NCBI GenBank assembly: GCA_036557285.1
Contig: DATBHW010000055.1
Span: forward strand, 124,001 to 188,000
Length of the DNA stretch: 64,000 nt
Direction: 5' to 3'
From: Ktedonobacterales bacterium
GTDB lineage: Bacteria > Chloroflexota > Ktedonobacteria > Ktedonobacterales > DATBGS01
This document shows, one piece after another, positions 1 to 9,468 of the stretch. The notes under the pieces were generated by a model. The model was given only the letters and a program-made list of their open reading frames with translations, was not told the DNA's origin and made no database searches. The position numbers and the translations under genes are program-made. Within the stretch, counting starts at the first letter, position 1. Each line of letters opens with the position of its first letter.

Positions 1-426
1 CTGCAAGACCAGCAGTTTATTCTGGTGAATCGGGCGGCGTATCTCTTCCATCCGCCTGAGCGCGGCGACATCATTATCTTCGCCTATCCCGTAGACCCCA
101 GCCAGGATTTCGTCAAGCGCATTGTCGGTATCCCAGGGGATCATGTCCAGGTGAATCAAGATGGCCTGGTCTTTATCAATGATATTCAACTGAGCGAACC
201 CTACGTCAATGACCAGACCAACCCCTATCAGCCAACCGATACCAGGCTCGGACCCGATCAGTATTTTGTGCTGGGGGATAATCGTGGCGACAGCTCAGAC
301 TCACGGGTCTGGGGGCCGGTGCCGCGCCAGAATATCATCGGCAAAGCCTGGTTGGTCTATTGGCCGCTCCACGATATTCATTTTGTCCCCGACGCCAACG
401 ACGTTTTTTCGGCCATCAAACCCTGA
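1..426 (+). CDS. lepB: Signal peptidase I, C-terminal part (5' end outside window)
   Basis: Membrane serine protease that removes signal peptides from exported proteins. The reading frame is open from base 1, so the gene is cut by the window edge. The visible 141 residues contain the S26 family box with the catalytic lysine (VKRIVGIPGD, Lys about residue 39 of the visible part) and the conserved GDNRGDSSDSR box (around residues 90-100), followed by the usual GPVP and the short C-terminal tail. The N-terminal anchor and catalytic serine lie upstream and are not seen. An internal GTG at 25 is not the real start because homology continues upstream of it. A strong hairpin follows the stop. Confidence 0.93.
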   Translation: MQDQQFILVNRAAYLFHPPERGDIIIFAYPVDPSQDFVKRIVGIPGDHVQVNQDGLVFINDIQLSEPYVNDQTNPYQPTDTRLGPDQYFVLGDNRGDSSDSRVWGPVPRQNIIGKAWLVYWPLHDIHFVPDANDVFSAIKP

Positions 427-434
427 ATAGACGA

Positions 435-465
435 GGGGAGCAGGCAGTGTATCTGCCTGCTCCCC
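435..465. terminator. Bidirectional terminator after lepB
   Basis: Perfect 13-bp inverted repeat (GGGGAGCAGGCAG / CTGCCTGCTCCCC) with a 5-nt loop, nine bases after the lepB stop. The T-tract on the plus side is weak (GCTTTCG). It sits between convergent genes and could serve both. Confidence 0.75.
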
Positions 466-541
466 GCTTTCGATTGCAGCGCCGCCCCAATGGAGAGGGA
501 CGGCGGTATACACGGCATTCAGCCGGATGCACTCTCAGGGC

Positions 542-1012
542 TTACCAGCGACCCCAGCGGCCCCAGCCGCCGCCCCAGCCCCGCCAGCCATAGTGATGAT
601 GCAAGATCATTCCCAAAATGGCGAACGGCAGCAAGAAGAGCAGGATGACGAACGCCAGCCCTGCCAGGGCGAAGGTGAACGTCAGCAGCGGCTTGATCAG
701 CAGCGCCACCAGCACGATCAGCAGCAAAATGCCCCAGAAAGGAAAGCGGCGACGGCGGTAATAGAAGCCTCCGCCTGCCCAGGGCTGCCAGCCTGGCCTG
801 CCCTGCCAGCCGCCCTGGTGGTGCGCGAAGCCGTCAGGGTCCATATCGGGCTGATAGCCATAGCCAGAACCATAGCCAGAATAGTGCTGGCGCGCCTGCT
901 CCTGGTCGTTCGCGGGGTCATGGGGCGGGTAGAACTGGGCTTCAGGGTCTCCTGGCTCTGGGCGCTCGCGGGCGCTGCCCTGCCCTGGGTTCGTCGGGTC
1001 AACGGTACTCAT
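542..1012 (-). CDS. Small membrane protein with Gly/Trp-rich tail
   Basis: Protein of 156 residues with no recognised function. The N-terminal half is hydrophilic (Pro, Gln, Tyr, Gly-rich), then come two closely spaced hydrophobic segments (about residues 92-140: FWGILLLIVLVALLIKPLL and an adjoining Leu/Phe-rich stretch), and the protein ends in a short His then Gly/Trp/Arg-rich tail. The start was set at the ATG at 1012 because GGAGGGGAAGAG lies just upstream; the frame is open further upstream but that part has no support. It converges with lepB and is divergent from the glycosyltransferase gene. Likely a small inner-membrane protein; role unknown. Confidence 0.6.
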   Translation of the reverse strand: MSTVDPTNPGQGSARERPEPGDPEAQFYPPHDPANDQEQARQHYSGYGSGYGYQPDMDPDGFAHHQGGWQGRPGWQPWAGGGFYYRRRRFPFWGILLLIVLVALLIKPLLTFTFALAGLAFVILLFLLPFAILGMILHHHYGWRGWGGGWGRWGRW

Positions 1013-1296
1013 ATCTCTTCCCCTCCATTGGATGGGTGAACAGTGACAGCAGCTTTTCGTTGAAAACGTTCTTCGTTGCAACGCTACTCTTTTTACGTGG
1101 GGGCGCGGCAGAAGTTGCAACTGGTAGCTGACGTTGACATCGCAGCGCCACAGGCGGGTTTGGCTTGCCTGGGCTGCTGAGGCTCGAATACATTCGCAGC
1201 TTTCTGGCCCGTAAGTTGCGAAGGAGTATGTGATGCTGCCCGGAAGCAGACCTTCTTGCGGAGGGCCACGCGCCGACGCGTAGAAAGGACCGAAAG

Positions 1297-2454
1297 GTGC
1301 GGGGAACTGGCAAGCGTATCTTATTCGTCGTGGGCCATTGGGGGCTGGGCCACGCGACCCGCGACCTCCCTTTGATTCGCGGCTTATTGGTGGAAGGCTG
1401 CGAAGTCATCGTGGGCTGCGATGGCCCACCACTGGAGGTGCTGCGCCGGGAACTCCAGGGAGTGTGCGAAGTGCTGCGCCTGCCTGGCTCTCCCATTCCG
1501 CTGGCAAGCACTCCGCTGCGTTTTTATACGCGCTACACCCTGCTGCTGCTGCCGATGTGGCGCTCAAAAGCCACGCAGCACGCCGAAGTCGAGCGCCTGA
1601 CGCAGCGCCGACATATTGATCTGGTCGTCTCGGATAACCGCTATGGTTGTTATAGCCGACAGGCGCCATCGTATCTGATCGCGCATGGCATTCGTTTCAT
1701 CCCCCCATTTGGTGGGTGGTGGCTGGGGCCTTCGCTCGAATACTTCAATTATCGCGCCTTTACGCCATTCGCTCGCTTGATTGTCCCCGATTTTGCCGCA
1801 GACTCGCTCAGTGGTGCGCTCAGCCACGATCTCCGCTTTGTCACACCCGCCAGGGTGGCTTACATTGGCCCGCTGTCGAGTGTGCGCCGTCGCCCGCTGG
1901 GTGAAGACCTGGATTACTTTATCACCATCTCCGGGCCAGAGCCGCAGCGCGGCATGCTGGAGCAGCGGCTGCTGGAGCAGGCGCCGCGTCTGGCCGGGCA
2001 TGGGGTCATGACGCTTGGTCGGCCAGGCGAAGGATTCCTTGGCTGGTACGGAAATTGCAGAGTCTACGCCTATCTTGATCGCTGCATGCAAGAAGAGATG
2101 ATGAATCGGGCGCGTCTGATCGTCAGCCGGTCAGGATATACGACCCTGATGGAACTGGCCGAGTTAGGTAAACGCGCGCTGTTGATTCCAACGCCTGGGC
2201 AGACGGAGCAGGAGTATCTGGCCGCCTATCATCAGCAGCGCGGCGCCGCGCCAATGGTAACGCAGGCGGCGCTCCAGTTGGAAACCGATATACAGCGTGT
2301 CCACGCGGGCTTTCGCGGCTTTCAATCCCCCTGGGGAACGGAGCGCAGCGTCGAGCATTTTCTGGATGTCGTATTGGGGCCAGCCGCGCCGCTGCCGCCG
2401 GAAAAGACCAGAAGAGAGGAAGCGCCGCCCGAATTGGCATCACCGCTCGGCTGA
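1297..2454 (+). CDS. Glycosyltransferase of the GT-B / family 28 type
   Basis: 385 residues with the two-domain GT-B layout. The N-terminus has the nucleotide-sugar transferase pattern ILFVVGHWGLGHATRDLP (about residues 7-24); the C-terminal half has the donor-binding segment LIVSRSGYTTLMELAELGK followed by PTPGQTEQEYLA (about residues 272-310), as in MurG/GT28-like and MJ1255-like proteins. It probably moves a sugar from a nucleotide donor onto a lipid or cell-envelope acceptor; the substrate cannot be read from the sequence. Start is a GTG at 1297 behind an AG-rich RBS (GAAAGGACCGAAAG). It stands alone, upstream of a receiver-domain gene. Confidence 0.8.
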   Translation: MRGTGKRILFVVGHWGLGHATRDLPLIRGLLVEGCEVIVGCDGPPLEVLRRELQGVCEVLRLPGSPIPLASTPLRFYTRYTLLLLPMWRSKATQHAEVERLTQRRHIDLVVSDNRYGCYSRQAPSYLIAHGIRFIPPFGGWWLGPSLEYFNYRAFTPFARLIVPDFAADSLSGALSHDLRFVTPARVAYIGPLSSVRRRPLGEDLDYFITISGPEPQRGMLEQRLLEQAPRLAGHGVMTLGRPGEGFLGWYGNCRVYAYLDRCMQEEMMNRARLIVSRSGYTTLMELAELGKRALLIPTPGQTEQEYLAAYHQQRGAAPMVTQAALQLETDIQRVHAGFRGFQSPWGTERSVEHFLDVVLGPAAPLPPEKTRREEAPPELASPLG

Positions 2455-2516
2455 AACCAGTCTCTTCAGCAGAGGAGCCTACCTGTGGAGCCTATCTGGC
2501 CTGGCTGCCTTATTGC

Positions 2517-2546
2517 TTGACACAACTATAGCCTTTCAGGTATCGT
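2517..2546 (+). promoter_or_regulatory. Putative promoter of the receiver gene
   Basis: TTGACA at 2517-2522 and TATCGT at 2541-2546 with an 18-bp spacer, about 75 bp before the chosen ATG of the receiver-domain gene. The -35 is perfect, the -10 matches four of six. Confidence 0.45.
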
Positions 2547-2619
2547 AAGCTTATCGGGATTGTATAGCGCCTTGGGGCTGCCCATCATGGACTCAGGGAA
2601 CGGGAAAGACTGTTTGCCC

Positions 2620-2988
2620 ATGACCAAAGTACTCATCGTTGATGATGATGAAGAGATCCGCGCGCTGCTCAAAGATATGCTGGTAGAAGAAGGATTCGAG
2701 GTAGGCACCGCGCGTGATGGGCAGGAAGCTCTTGATCTTCTGAATCGGGAAAGCGGATGGATCATCTTATTAGATATTATGATGCCTAACGTTGATGGCC
2801 GCGAGGTGATTCGACAATTGCAGGCAAATCAGACGCTGCGTGACCAAAACAAGGTCGCGCTGATGTCTGCTGGAGGGCGGCTGGCCCAGGAGCGCCTGCA
2901 CCTGTCAGCCGATCTGGTAGAAGCCCTGCTCCCCAAACCATTTGACCTGGAGGATGTGCTGGCGGTAGTCAGCCGCCTGGCAAAGTGA
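2620..2988 (+). CDS. Single-domain response regulator (receiver only)
   Basis: About 122 residues forming just a CheY-like receiver: acidic pocket DDDEE near the N-terminus, phosphoacceptor Asp about residue 52 in ILLDIMMPNVDG, conserved Ser (ALMSAGG) and Lys-Pro (LLPKPFD). There is no output domain, so it must act through partner proteins. ATG 2620 gives the normal family length; an ATG at 2587 and a TTG at 2560 are in frame and would add non-conserved residues. It converges with a membrane histidine kinase 45 bp downstream on the other strand, the most likely partner. Confidence 0.88.
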   Translation: MTKVLIVDDDEEIRALLKDMLVEEGFEVGTARDGQEALDLLNRESGWIILLDIMMPNVDGREVIRQLQANQTLRDQNKVALMSAGGRLAQERLHLSADLVEALLPKPFDLEDVLAVVSRLAK

Positions 2989-3033
2989 TCTCGCCTCCCG
3001 CCCGTCGCAGCCTTTCCCTACCCTCCAGGCAGG

Positions 3034-5052
3034 CTAGTGTGTGGCGCTGCCGCCCGTCTCTATCACCTGCTGTGGCTGAATCAGCGCCAGGGTGAAGAAG
3101 AAAGTTGACCCTTCCCCTGGGACGCCGCTGCTCTCCACCCAGAGTCGCCCGCCATGCCGCGTGATGATCTCGTGGCTGATATACAGTCCCAGTCCCAGCC
3201 CAACAGTGCTCTGAGAGGCGCTGCTGGTGGCGCGAAACCAGCGCCCGAATAGTCGCGGCTGATCTTCCAGCGGAATGCCAATCCCCAGGTCGCGCACGCT
3301 CAGCAGCGCCTCTTCGTCGCCAGCCTGGTCTGCGCGGCGCTCCAGCCGAACGGTAATGCTGCTGCCCACCGGCGAATATTTGCGGGCATTGTCAAGCAGA
3401 TTTTCCAGCGCCTGCTCCAGCCGCGCGGCATCCCCCAGCGCAATCATCGGTTCCGCGCTGCCTGGCTCGCTGCCCTCCCTCTGGCCGGAGGCTCCCGCCA
3501 CTTCCAGATCAATGCCATAGCCAGGATGCGCGTCCACGACCTTGCGCACCAGGCCGATCAGGTCAACCGCATGGCGCAGGAGTTGCAGACGCCCGGTGTC
3601 AATATAACTGACATCCAGCAGCGTGGTGATAAGCTGGCTCAGGCGGTTATAGGGCGCGTCAAGCCTGGCAACCTCTTCGGCGGCGGCCTCCTGCCCTTCT
3701 TTGCGCATCTGGCGGCGCAGCAGTTGCAAACGCCCTTTGAGGACGGTCAGCGGTGTGCGCAAGTCGTGCGCGATCAAGGCGATAAACTCGTCTTTCAGCG
3801 CCTGTTCGCTGCGTAAGGTCTTCAGCGCGGTTGCCTCCTGCTGAGCAGCGCGGTGGGCCAGCAGGGAGGTAATCTGGTCGGCGAAGAGTTGCAGCCGCGC
3901 CAGATCCCTCTCGTTTAAGTCGGGCACGTGCTCGCAGCACAGGCCAATGACGCCCAGCGCCTGCTCTTCACGAAGCAGCGGCGCTGCCAGGGCTGCCCCC
4001 GCATCGAGGGTTCTGCTCAAGAAAGGGTACCTGCGCCCGGGGAGGCGCTTCAAGAGCGCCTGCCGGGTCTGGAAGACTTCCAGCAAGAGCGTATTATTGC
4101 CCGATTTCGTGTCAAGGGCGCTCACTTCTTCGGATGGCAGGATGGAAGCGGCAATCTCCAATGCGCCCGTCTGCTCATTCCAGAGTTCGACAGTCCCCCC
4201 AACCGCGCCCAGGCCGTTCATGGCATAACACAGTATCTGGCTGATGGCTGCGCTCTGGCTTTGCGCGCTTGCTTCTGTGGCTGTCAGAGGCTCGCTTGCC
4301 TGAGAGGCCCTCAAGAGCAAGGTGTTGCAGAACTGGTTGGACTCTTCCAGCGAGGGCAGCAGCCAGAACCGGCGCAGCCAGCCTGGAGGCGCGCAACCCA
4401 GGTACAGGAGCATGCCCGTAAGCACCACCAGCAGCGCCTCGATCCCTTCCAGCATGAGGCTGATCTCCGGCACAAAGAGGCTCACCAGCCCAAACGTCAT
4501 GCCGCAGCAGGCCAGGACGCCGCTGGCTGCAAACCCTTGCAGGCGGTAGCGGATGGCCCCACGTGCAAAGGCGCTGCTGTACCAGAAACAGGCTGTGATG
4601 AAGAGATAGCTCGCCAGTAAGATCAGCCGGATGGCGAAAGGCCAGAGAGGAATCAGTGTCCCAAGAAAAAAGAAGGGAGAACCGGCGAAAAAGTCGGGGG
4701 CTACCAGCGTGAATGCGGCGCTGAGGATCAGGACGCCAAGGGCGATCCATCCCAGCCAGCGGCGGATATTCGTCAGGTCTGCGGTCAGCAGCAGCAGAGC
4801 ATAGATGTTCAGCAGGGCGCTGATAGTACTGAGTGACAGCAGAAAGGAGGCCACCCCCGGCGCGCCAGCGGCAAGCAGTTGATCATGAGTCTCTAAGAAA
4901 AGCAGCGCGCCGCTGGCGCTGGCAAAAACCAGCAGCGTGTGAAAGCGCAGCGAACCCGGCTCGCGCAAAAACTGGCGGGCGGTGATGGCTGTTAAGATCA
5001 GGTAGGATAGCCCTTGCACAAGTACGGCAAGCTCTCTGGCCGAAATGCTCAT
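3034..5052 (-). CDS. Multi-pass membrane histidine kinase with GAF domain
   Basis: 672-residue sensor kinase. Residues 1-220 hold about seven hydrophobic segments (a MASE-like membrane sensor), residues about 245-400 look like a GAF domain, and the C-terminus is a HisKA/HATPase core: H-box FIALIAHDLRTPLTVLKG (His about 429), N-box ENLLDNARKYSP (about 550), G1 DLGIGIP and G2 GLGLGLYISHEI (about 620). It would autophosphorylate and pass phosphate to a receiver; the stand-alone receiver that converges with it is the nearest candidate. Start ATG at 5052 gives a complete first helix. The ligand of the membrane part is unknown. Confidence 0.9.
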   Translation of the reverse strand: MSISARELAVLVQGLSYLILTAITARQFLREPGSLRFHTLLVFASASGALLFLETHDQLLAAGAPGVASFLLSLSTISALLNIYALLLLTADLTNIRRWLGWIALGVLILSAAFTLVAPDFFAGSPFFFLGTLIPLWPFAIRLILLASYLFITACFWYSSAFARGAIRYRLQGFAASGVLACCGMTFGLVSLFVPEISLMLEGIEALLVVLTGMLLYLGCAPPGWLRRFWLLPSLEESNQFCNTLLLRASQASEPLTATEASAQSQSAAISQILCYAMNGLGAVGGTVELWNEQTGALEIAASILPSEEVSALDTKSGNNTLLLEVFQTRQALLKRLPGRRYPFLSRTLDAGAALAAPLLREEQALGVIGLCCEHVPDLNERDLARLQLFADQITSLLAHRAAQQEATALKTLRSEQALKDEFIALIAHDLRTPLTVLKGRLQLLRRQMRKEGQEAAAEEVARLDAPYNRLSQLITTLLDVSYIDTGRLQLLRHAVDLIGLVRKVVDAHPGYGIDLEVAGASGQREGSEPGSAEPMIALGDAARLEQALENLLDNARKYSPVGSSITVRLERRADQAGDEEALLSVRDLGIGIPLEDQPRLFGRWFRATSSASQSTVGLGLGLYISHEIITRHGGRLWVESSGVPGEGSTFFFTLALIQPQQVIETGGSATH

Positions 5053-5283
5053 GCGTTAGCATCCTCCTCGCGGAGGCTCCTTTTCCTGTGCTGAAAAGCT
5101 AAGAAGGCAAGATGTCTGAGGATTCCATCCTCATGAGGTGGATTGATCTGAACCAGTGTAGCATAACCACGCGCATCAGGCCAGAAACATAGGATTATTG
5201 GGTATCGCGCAAGTGGTATAGACCTCATGCGTGCCCTGTAGCAAGAATCAGGCCGATCTCCTGCCCTGGCTGTTTCGCTTGCT

Positions 5284-6246
5284 TTAACTCACAGTAGCAA
5301 GCAGAAGGAGAGAGAGGGGAATTTCCAGCCAGAGCAGGCCAATCAAGAGCCAGCGCCAGCGCCAGGGGGTCAGAGCGCCGACCTGAATGACGCCAGGGGC
5401 CAGCCAGCCCTTGCGGCTGCGGGGCAGGTGGACGCGCAGCGCCTTGAACGCCCCGGAGCGTAGATGCTCGTAGGTGAGGATGGCAGAGTCGCCGGGGCGC
5501 AGGCGGCGATAGAGTTTGCCGGGGATGCTCACCTCGCGCTGCATCGGGATATTGGTGTGCCAAACGAAGGTTGCCAGATGGCGCTTCATCGGCAGACGCT
5601 CTCGATTGCGAAACTCGATCTGGCGCATGGCGACGACTTCGGCATTGACGCGCACTTTCCAGACCGGCCAGGGATAGAAGAAGGTGAAGACCCCCGCCAG
5701 CAGGATCGCCAGCGCCACCGCTTGTGGCACGCCAGCCGGTATCTGCGTCTGTGTATCGGCGCTGATCTGTGTACCCTGGTCGGTGAAGACCTGCCCGTTG
5801 GGCGCTGAGATGCTGGTTATGACCAGATGGCCCAGGTCAGGCAGCCCCAGCAGCGAACGCTGGTGATAGATTACCAGCAGGGTGCTGAGTGTGTCGGGGA
5901 ACGGCGTGGCGTGTTGCAGCCGTGCGACATGATTCGCGCCGTCCTGGGTAAAGTGAACCGTCAGGATGCAAGCCCCCGCAATGGCCGGATCGCTCTCGCC
6001 GGGGTTGTGGTCGGCGCAGCGATTATCTACTGCTGCGAGGGCGCTGGCCTGCATCGGCGCGCCATCGCGCATCAGCGTGGGGGTAATGAAATAGGCCAGG
6101 GCGATCAGCGCCAGCGCGAGCGCAATGGAGAGCCGACGCAGCCAGAAAGCGGGCGTCGGACGCCAGGGGGGCATATGCCCGGCCACATCAAAGGGGAGCG
6201 ACGTGGCTGGATGAGCTGTCAACGGCTGCTCGGATGAAATTGCCAT
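5284..6246 (-). CDS. Membrane protein of unknown function
   Basis: 320 residues. One helix near residues 35-55, a periplasmic/extracellular stretch of about 120 residues containing two cysteines (NRCADHN, GACILTVHF), a second helix about 178-195 (AVALAILLAGVFTFFYPW), a basic soluble segment, and a last helix at the C-terminus (LLIGLLWLEIPLSLLLL). No family recognised. Transcribed toward the histidine kinase gene with a 231-bp gap in which I see no clear signal. The start at 6246 keeps a plausible cytoplasmic N-terminus. Confidence 0.6.
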   Translation of the reverse strand: MAISSEQPLTAHPATSLPFDVAGHMPPWRPTPAFWLRRLSIALALALIALAYFITPTLMRDGAPMQASALAAVDNRCADHNPGESDPAIAGACILTVHFTQDGANHVARLQHATPFPDTLSTLLVIYHQRSLLGLPDLGHLVITSISAPNGQVFTDQGTQISADTQTQIPAGVPQAVALAILLAGVFTFFYPWPVWKVRVNAEVVAMRQIEFRNRERLPMKRHLATFVWHTNIPMQREVSIPGKLYRRLRPGDSAILTYEHLRSGAFKALRVHLPRSRKGWLAPGVIQVGALTPWRWRWLLIGLLWLEIPLSLLLLATVS

Positions 6247-6400
6247 GCGCGCGTTCTGCCTTGACCATCATCAGGGAGGGAAGCGACCTCTGTCATGAAG
6301 AGGCGCGCCCTTTTGCTTCACCTACTCACTTCAGTTATTATAGTACGAAGTATACAACAGAAAAGTTAAGGTGTGATGAAAGTTAATTGATGGCGTTTGC

Positions 6401-6430
6401 TCGACGTTTGGCCTGCAACCCTGATATACT
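6401..6430 (+). promoter_or_regulatory. Putative extended -10 promoter of the oxidoreductase gene
   Basis: TCGACG at 6401-6406, 18-bp spacer, TATACT at 6425-6430 preceded by TGA (extended -10). The predicted start of transcription, about 6437, is 36 bp before the ATG. Confidence 0.5.
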
Positions 6431-6472
6431 GCGCGCGCAGAGACGATCATTATCTGGCTGAAGAGGGAACCT

Positions 6473-7762
6473 ATGCGAACGGCTGTTTTAGGGGGGGGCG
6501 CGCTGGGATTGACGCTGGCGCTGCGACTGGCCCAGCGCGGCGAGCATGTGGTGGTGCTGGAGAAAGAAGCGGCGCCTGGGGGCCTGGCGGCAGGCTTTCC
6601 GATAGGCAATGTCTATCTCGAAAAGTTCTACCATCATCTCTTTCGTTCAGATACCACGATGATCGCGCTGATTCACGAACTGGGGCTGGACGAGCGTCTG
6701 GAGTGGCACGCGCCCAGGACCAGTTCGATGGTTGATGGCAAGCCGTATGCCTTTAGCCCGCTGGATATTCTCTTGCATTTCACTCCGCTCTCGTTCGTTG
6801 ACCGCGTGCGCCTGGGCGCGGTGGGGGCGTATCTAAAGCTGCGCCGCAGCCATGTGCCTTTTGAGCGTGTCACCGCCGCCGAGTGGATGGCTCGTTGGAT
6901 GGGCAAACGCCCCTATGAACTGGTCTGGCAGCCTATTCTGGAGTCGAAGTTTGGCGAGTATTATCCTCAGATTAGCATGGCCTGGATGTGGTCGCGCCTG
7001 CATTGCCGCTCTTTTAGCCTGGGCTATCTGCGCGGCGGCTTCCAGCAGGTGTATGACGCGCTGGCGCGCGAGGTTCGCGCGCGCGGCGGAGAAGTGCGCC
7101 TGGGCTGCGAAGTGCTGAACGCCCGGAGGGCGCAGGTATCGGGCGGCTGGCTCGTCTCCAGCACACCAGGGCCAGATGCTCCGGCGCAAGAAGAGACGTT
7201 TGATCGCGTCATCTCCACGCTGCCCACGCGCCTCACCTTCCGGCTGATCCCCGAACTGCCCCAGGACTTCCGCGAGCGATACGATTGGGGGCTGGCTTAT
7301 GGCGCACACTGCCTGATTCTGGCGCTGAAGCACTCGCTGAGCGATGTCTACTGGCTGCAATTCACGGATCGCGGCTATCCCTTCCTGGCAGCGGTGGAGC
7401 ATACCAACCTGATGCCCAAAGAGGACTACGGCGGGCGGCATCTGCTCTACTTGGGCAATTATCTGCCCATGACGCATCCGCTGTTCAAGCAGAGCAAAGA
7501 GGACGTGCTGGCGAGTCATCTGCCGCACCTCAAGCGCATCAACCCACTGTTCAGCCCGGACTGGGTGACTGACTCCTGGATGTTTGCCGCGCCCTTTGCC
7601 CAGCCTATCGTCACCCGCGACTTTCCGGCGCATATCCCGCCGCACGAAACGCCGCTCCCTGACCTCTGGATCGCCAACATGTTCCAGGTCTATCCACAGG
7701 ATCGCGGCCAGAATTACAGCGTGGCGCTGGCCGAGCGGCTGGTCAGGCGGATCGTGCGCTAA
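6473..7762 (+). CDS. FAD/NAD(P)-binding amine-oxidase-like oxidoreductase
   Basis: 429 residues related to protoporphyrinogen-oxidase/UDP-galactopyranose-mutase-like flavoproteins. The dinucleotide-binding motif is at the N-terminus (AVLGGGALGLTLALRLAQRGEHVVVLEKE) and is followed by the PGGLAAGF segment typical of the family. The C-terminus (LPDLWIANMFQVYPQDRGQNYSVALAERL) contains the flavin-contacting end. In many bacteria such proteins lie near glycosyltransferases and polysaccharide genes, but here the neighbours are regulatory, so the substrate is not known. The TAA stop is followed at once by a repeat element. Confidence 0.85.
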   Translation: MRTAVLGGGALGLTLALRLAQRGEHVVVLEKEAAPGGLAAGFPIGNVYLEKFYHHLFRSDTTMIALIHELGLDERLEWHAPRTSSMVDGKPYAFSPLDILLHFTPLSFVDRVRLGAVGAYLKLRRSHVPFERVTAAEWMARWMGKRPYELVWQPILESKFGEYYPQISMAWMWSRLHCRSFSLGYLRGGFQQVYDALAREVRARGGEVRLGCEVLNARRAQVSGGWLVSSTPGPDAPAQEETFDRVISTLPTRLTFRLIPELPQDFRERYDWGLAYGAHCLILALKHSLSDVYWLQFTDRGYPFLAAVEHTNLMPKEDYGGRHLLYLGNYLPMTHPLFKQSKEDVLASHLPHLKRINPLFSPDWVTDSWMFAAPFAQPIVTRDFPAHIPPHETPLPDLWIANMFQVYPQDRGQNYSVALAERLVRRIVR

Positions 7763-7862
7763 GAACGCCTCACACAACCGCCGCACGAGCAGGGGCGGGG
7801 TTGGAGCGCCGTCCTTCCAGGCGGCAGGGGTGGGGCCAACCGCCGGTTGTGTGAGGCATTCT
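7763..7862. repeat. Family B element, full copy, directly after a stop codon
   Basis: About 100 bp with inverted ends (AACGCCTCACACAACCG ... CGGTTGTGTGAGGCATT). The middle holds CTTCCAGGCGGCAGG and a GGGGCGGGGTTG segment. A second full copy is at 25436-25535 (about 90 percent identical by eye) and a left end only is at 38436. All three start immediately after a stop codon. Confidence 0.85.
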
Positions 7863-7908
7863 AAGAGTAGTGTTCAACCGGGGTTGGTATCCCCTATGGA
7901 GAACGACT

Positions 7909-9468
7909 ATGAACAGGTTCCTGCGCCTTTTTCGGCGACTCCAGTGGCGACTCACCTTATCCTATCTGTTGGTGACGCTGGTGGTCGTCTTCACCGTTGA
8001 AATGGTGAATACCGTCGGTGACATTACCGCCGCGCAGCAGGACAAAACCGATTATTTGTATGTGCAGGCTCTGTCCGATCTGGTTGCGCCGCAGGTTCTC
8101 CCGTATGTGACCACAGACCCGCCAGACCGATCAGCCCTCAGCGCCTGGATCAAATCTTTTATTGCGCCGCCGGTGAACGGCAAGGAGAACACCTCTGACC
8201 CCTCTCACGCGAAATACGCGGCGGTGGTGATTCTGGATCGCGGTGGACACACGCTGGCGGCCCAGACCGATGATGGCACGGACCCGGAACAGTACACCAC
8301 GCTGCCCCAATCCAAAGCGATTATTCACGCGGCGCTGCAAGGCGATCAAAACCAGGCTGACCTGATATATCCCCTGCCCACCGGGCAGACAGCCGTCGCG
8401 GTGCCTCTCAAGGGTGCTGGAGTCTTCTTTCTGGTGGTGAAGGGGCGCTTGAGCCTCGTAAGCAGCGCCTCAAAGGAGAGCTTCACCGATGCCCTGATAG
8501 TCAATGTGCAAAAAGAGTATTTCTTCATCTTGCTCACCGTCGTGATCGGCACGCTGGCAGGCATGCTGGGTTCGCGGGGCATCCGCCGCCGCCTGCGCCG
8601 GATTACACGGGCAGCCGACGCCTGGAGCCAGGGCGAGTTTCAGGTGGAGGTGCGCGACCGCTCGCGCGACGAACTGGGGCAGCTTGCCCAGCAACTCAAC
8701 AGCATGGCCGATCAGTTGCAAAACCTCATCACCACGCGCCAGGAACTGGCCGTGGTGGAGGAGCGCCATCGTCTGGCGCGCGATCTGCACGATTCTATCA
8801 AGCAGCAGATGTTTGTCGTGACGCTGCTCGTCGGCGCGGCGCGGGTGCAGGTGGCCGATCATCCCCAGGCCGCGCAGACCCTCGACGAAGCGGCGCGCCT
8901 GGCTGGTCAGGCGCAGCAGGAATTGACCGCCCTGATCCACGAACTGCGCCCGATGGCGCTGGCCGGGAAGGGTCTAGGTGGGGCGCTGACCGATTTGACA
9001 GACGAGTGGGCAAAATCTACGGGTATCGCTGTTGAGGCCCGGCTGCCAGACGAGCTTGTCGCGCCCCTGCCGATTGAGCAGGCGCTCTTTCGCATCGCGC
9101 AGGAGGCGCTTACAAATATTGCCCGGCATAGTCGCGCCACGCGGGTAGTGGTGTCGCTTGAACCAGAAACAGAGACGCTGACGCTGCGCATTCAGGACAA
9201 TGGTAGCGGCTTCAACCTGGCGCAAGCCGAAGGGCGCGGGCTGGGCCTGAGCAGCATGGGCGAGCGCGCCGAGGCGGTCGGCGGGACGCTGCATATAGGC
9301 AGCGATGCCACTGGCGCGTGTGTGGAGGCCAGCATTCCGCTGGCCGCGTCAGCGCCGGGCGATGCCGACCTTGAAATAGCGCAGCGTTTGCTGAGCGCGC
9401 GGCGCTCTGAAGGCGAGAGGGAGGAACTGCGCGATGGAGCAAGCAATCACGCTCCTCATCGTGGATGA
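7909..9468 (+). CDS. NarL-type sensor histidine kinase (HAMP, HisKA_3)
   Basis: About 519 residues. A helix at residues 12-40, an extracellular domain of about 150 residues, a second helix near 203-222, HAMP (to about 280, EVRDRSRDELGQLAQQLNSM), then the HisKA_3 motif EERHRLARDLHDSIKQQMF with His at about residue 294 and a HATPase domain (N-box AQEALTNIARHSRA; GSGFNLAQAEGRGLGLSSM). ATG 7909 follows TGGAGAACGACT. The 3' end overlaps the regulator gene by 35 bp in another frame, so translation is coupled and the two form one system. The signal it senses is unknown. Confidence 0.92.
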   Translation: MNRFLRLFRRLQWRLTLSYLLVTLVVVFTVEMVNTVGDITAAQQDKTDYLYVQALSDLVAPQVLPYVTTDPPDRSALSAWIKSFIAPPVNGKENTSDPSHAKYAAVVILDRGGHTLAAQTDDGTDPEQYTTLPQSKAIIHAALQGDQNQADLIYPLPTGQTAVAVPLKGAGVFFLVVKGRLSLVSSASKESFTDALIVNVQKEYFFILLTVVIGTLAGMLGSRGIRRRLRRITRAADAWSQGEFQVEVRDRSRDELGQLAQQLNSMADQLQNLITTRQELAVVEERHRLARDLHDSIKQQMFVVTLLVGAARVQVADHPQAAQTLDEAARLAGQAQQELTALIHELRPMALAGKGLGGALTDLTDEWAKSTGIAVEARLPDELVAPLPIEQALFRIAQEALTNIARHSRATRVVVSLEPETETLTLRIQDNGSGFNLAQAEGRGLGLSSMGERAEAVGGTLHIGSDATGACVEASIPLAASAPGDADLEIAQRLLSARRSEGEREELRDGASNHAPHRG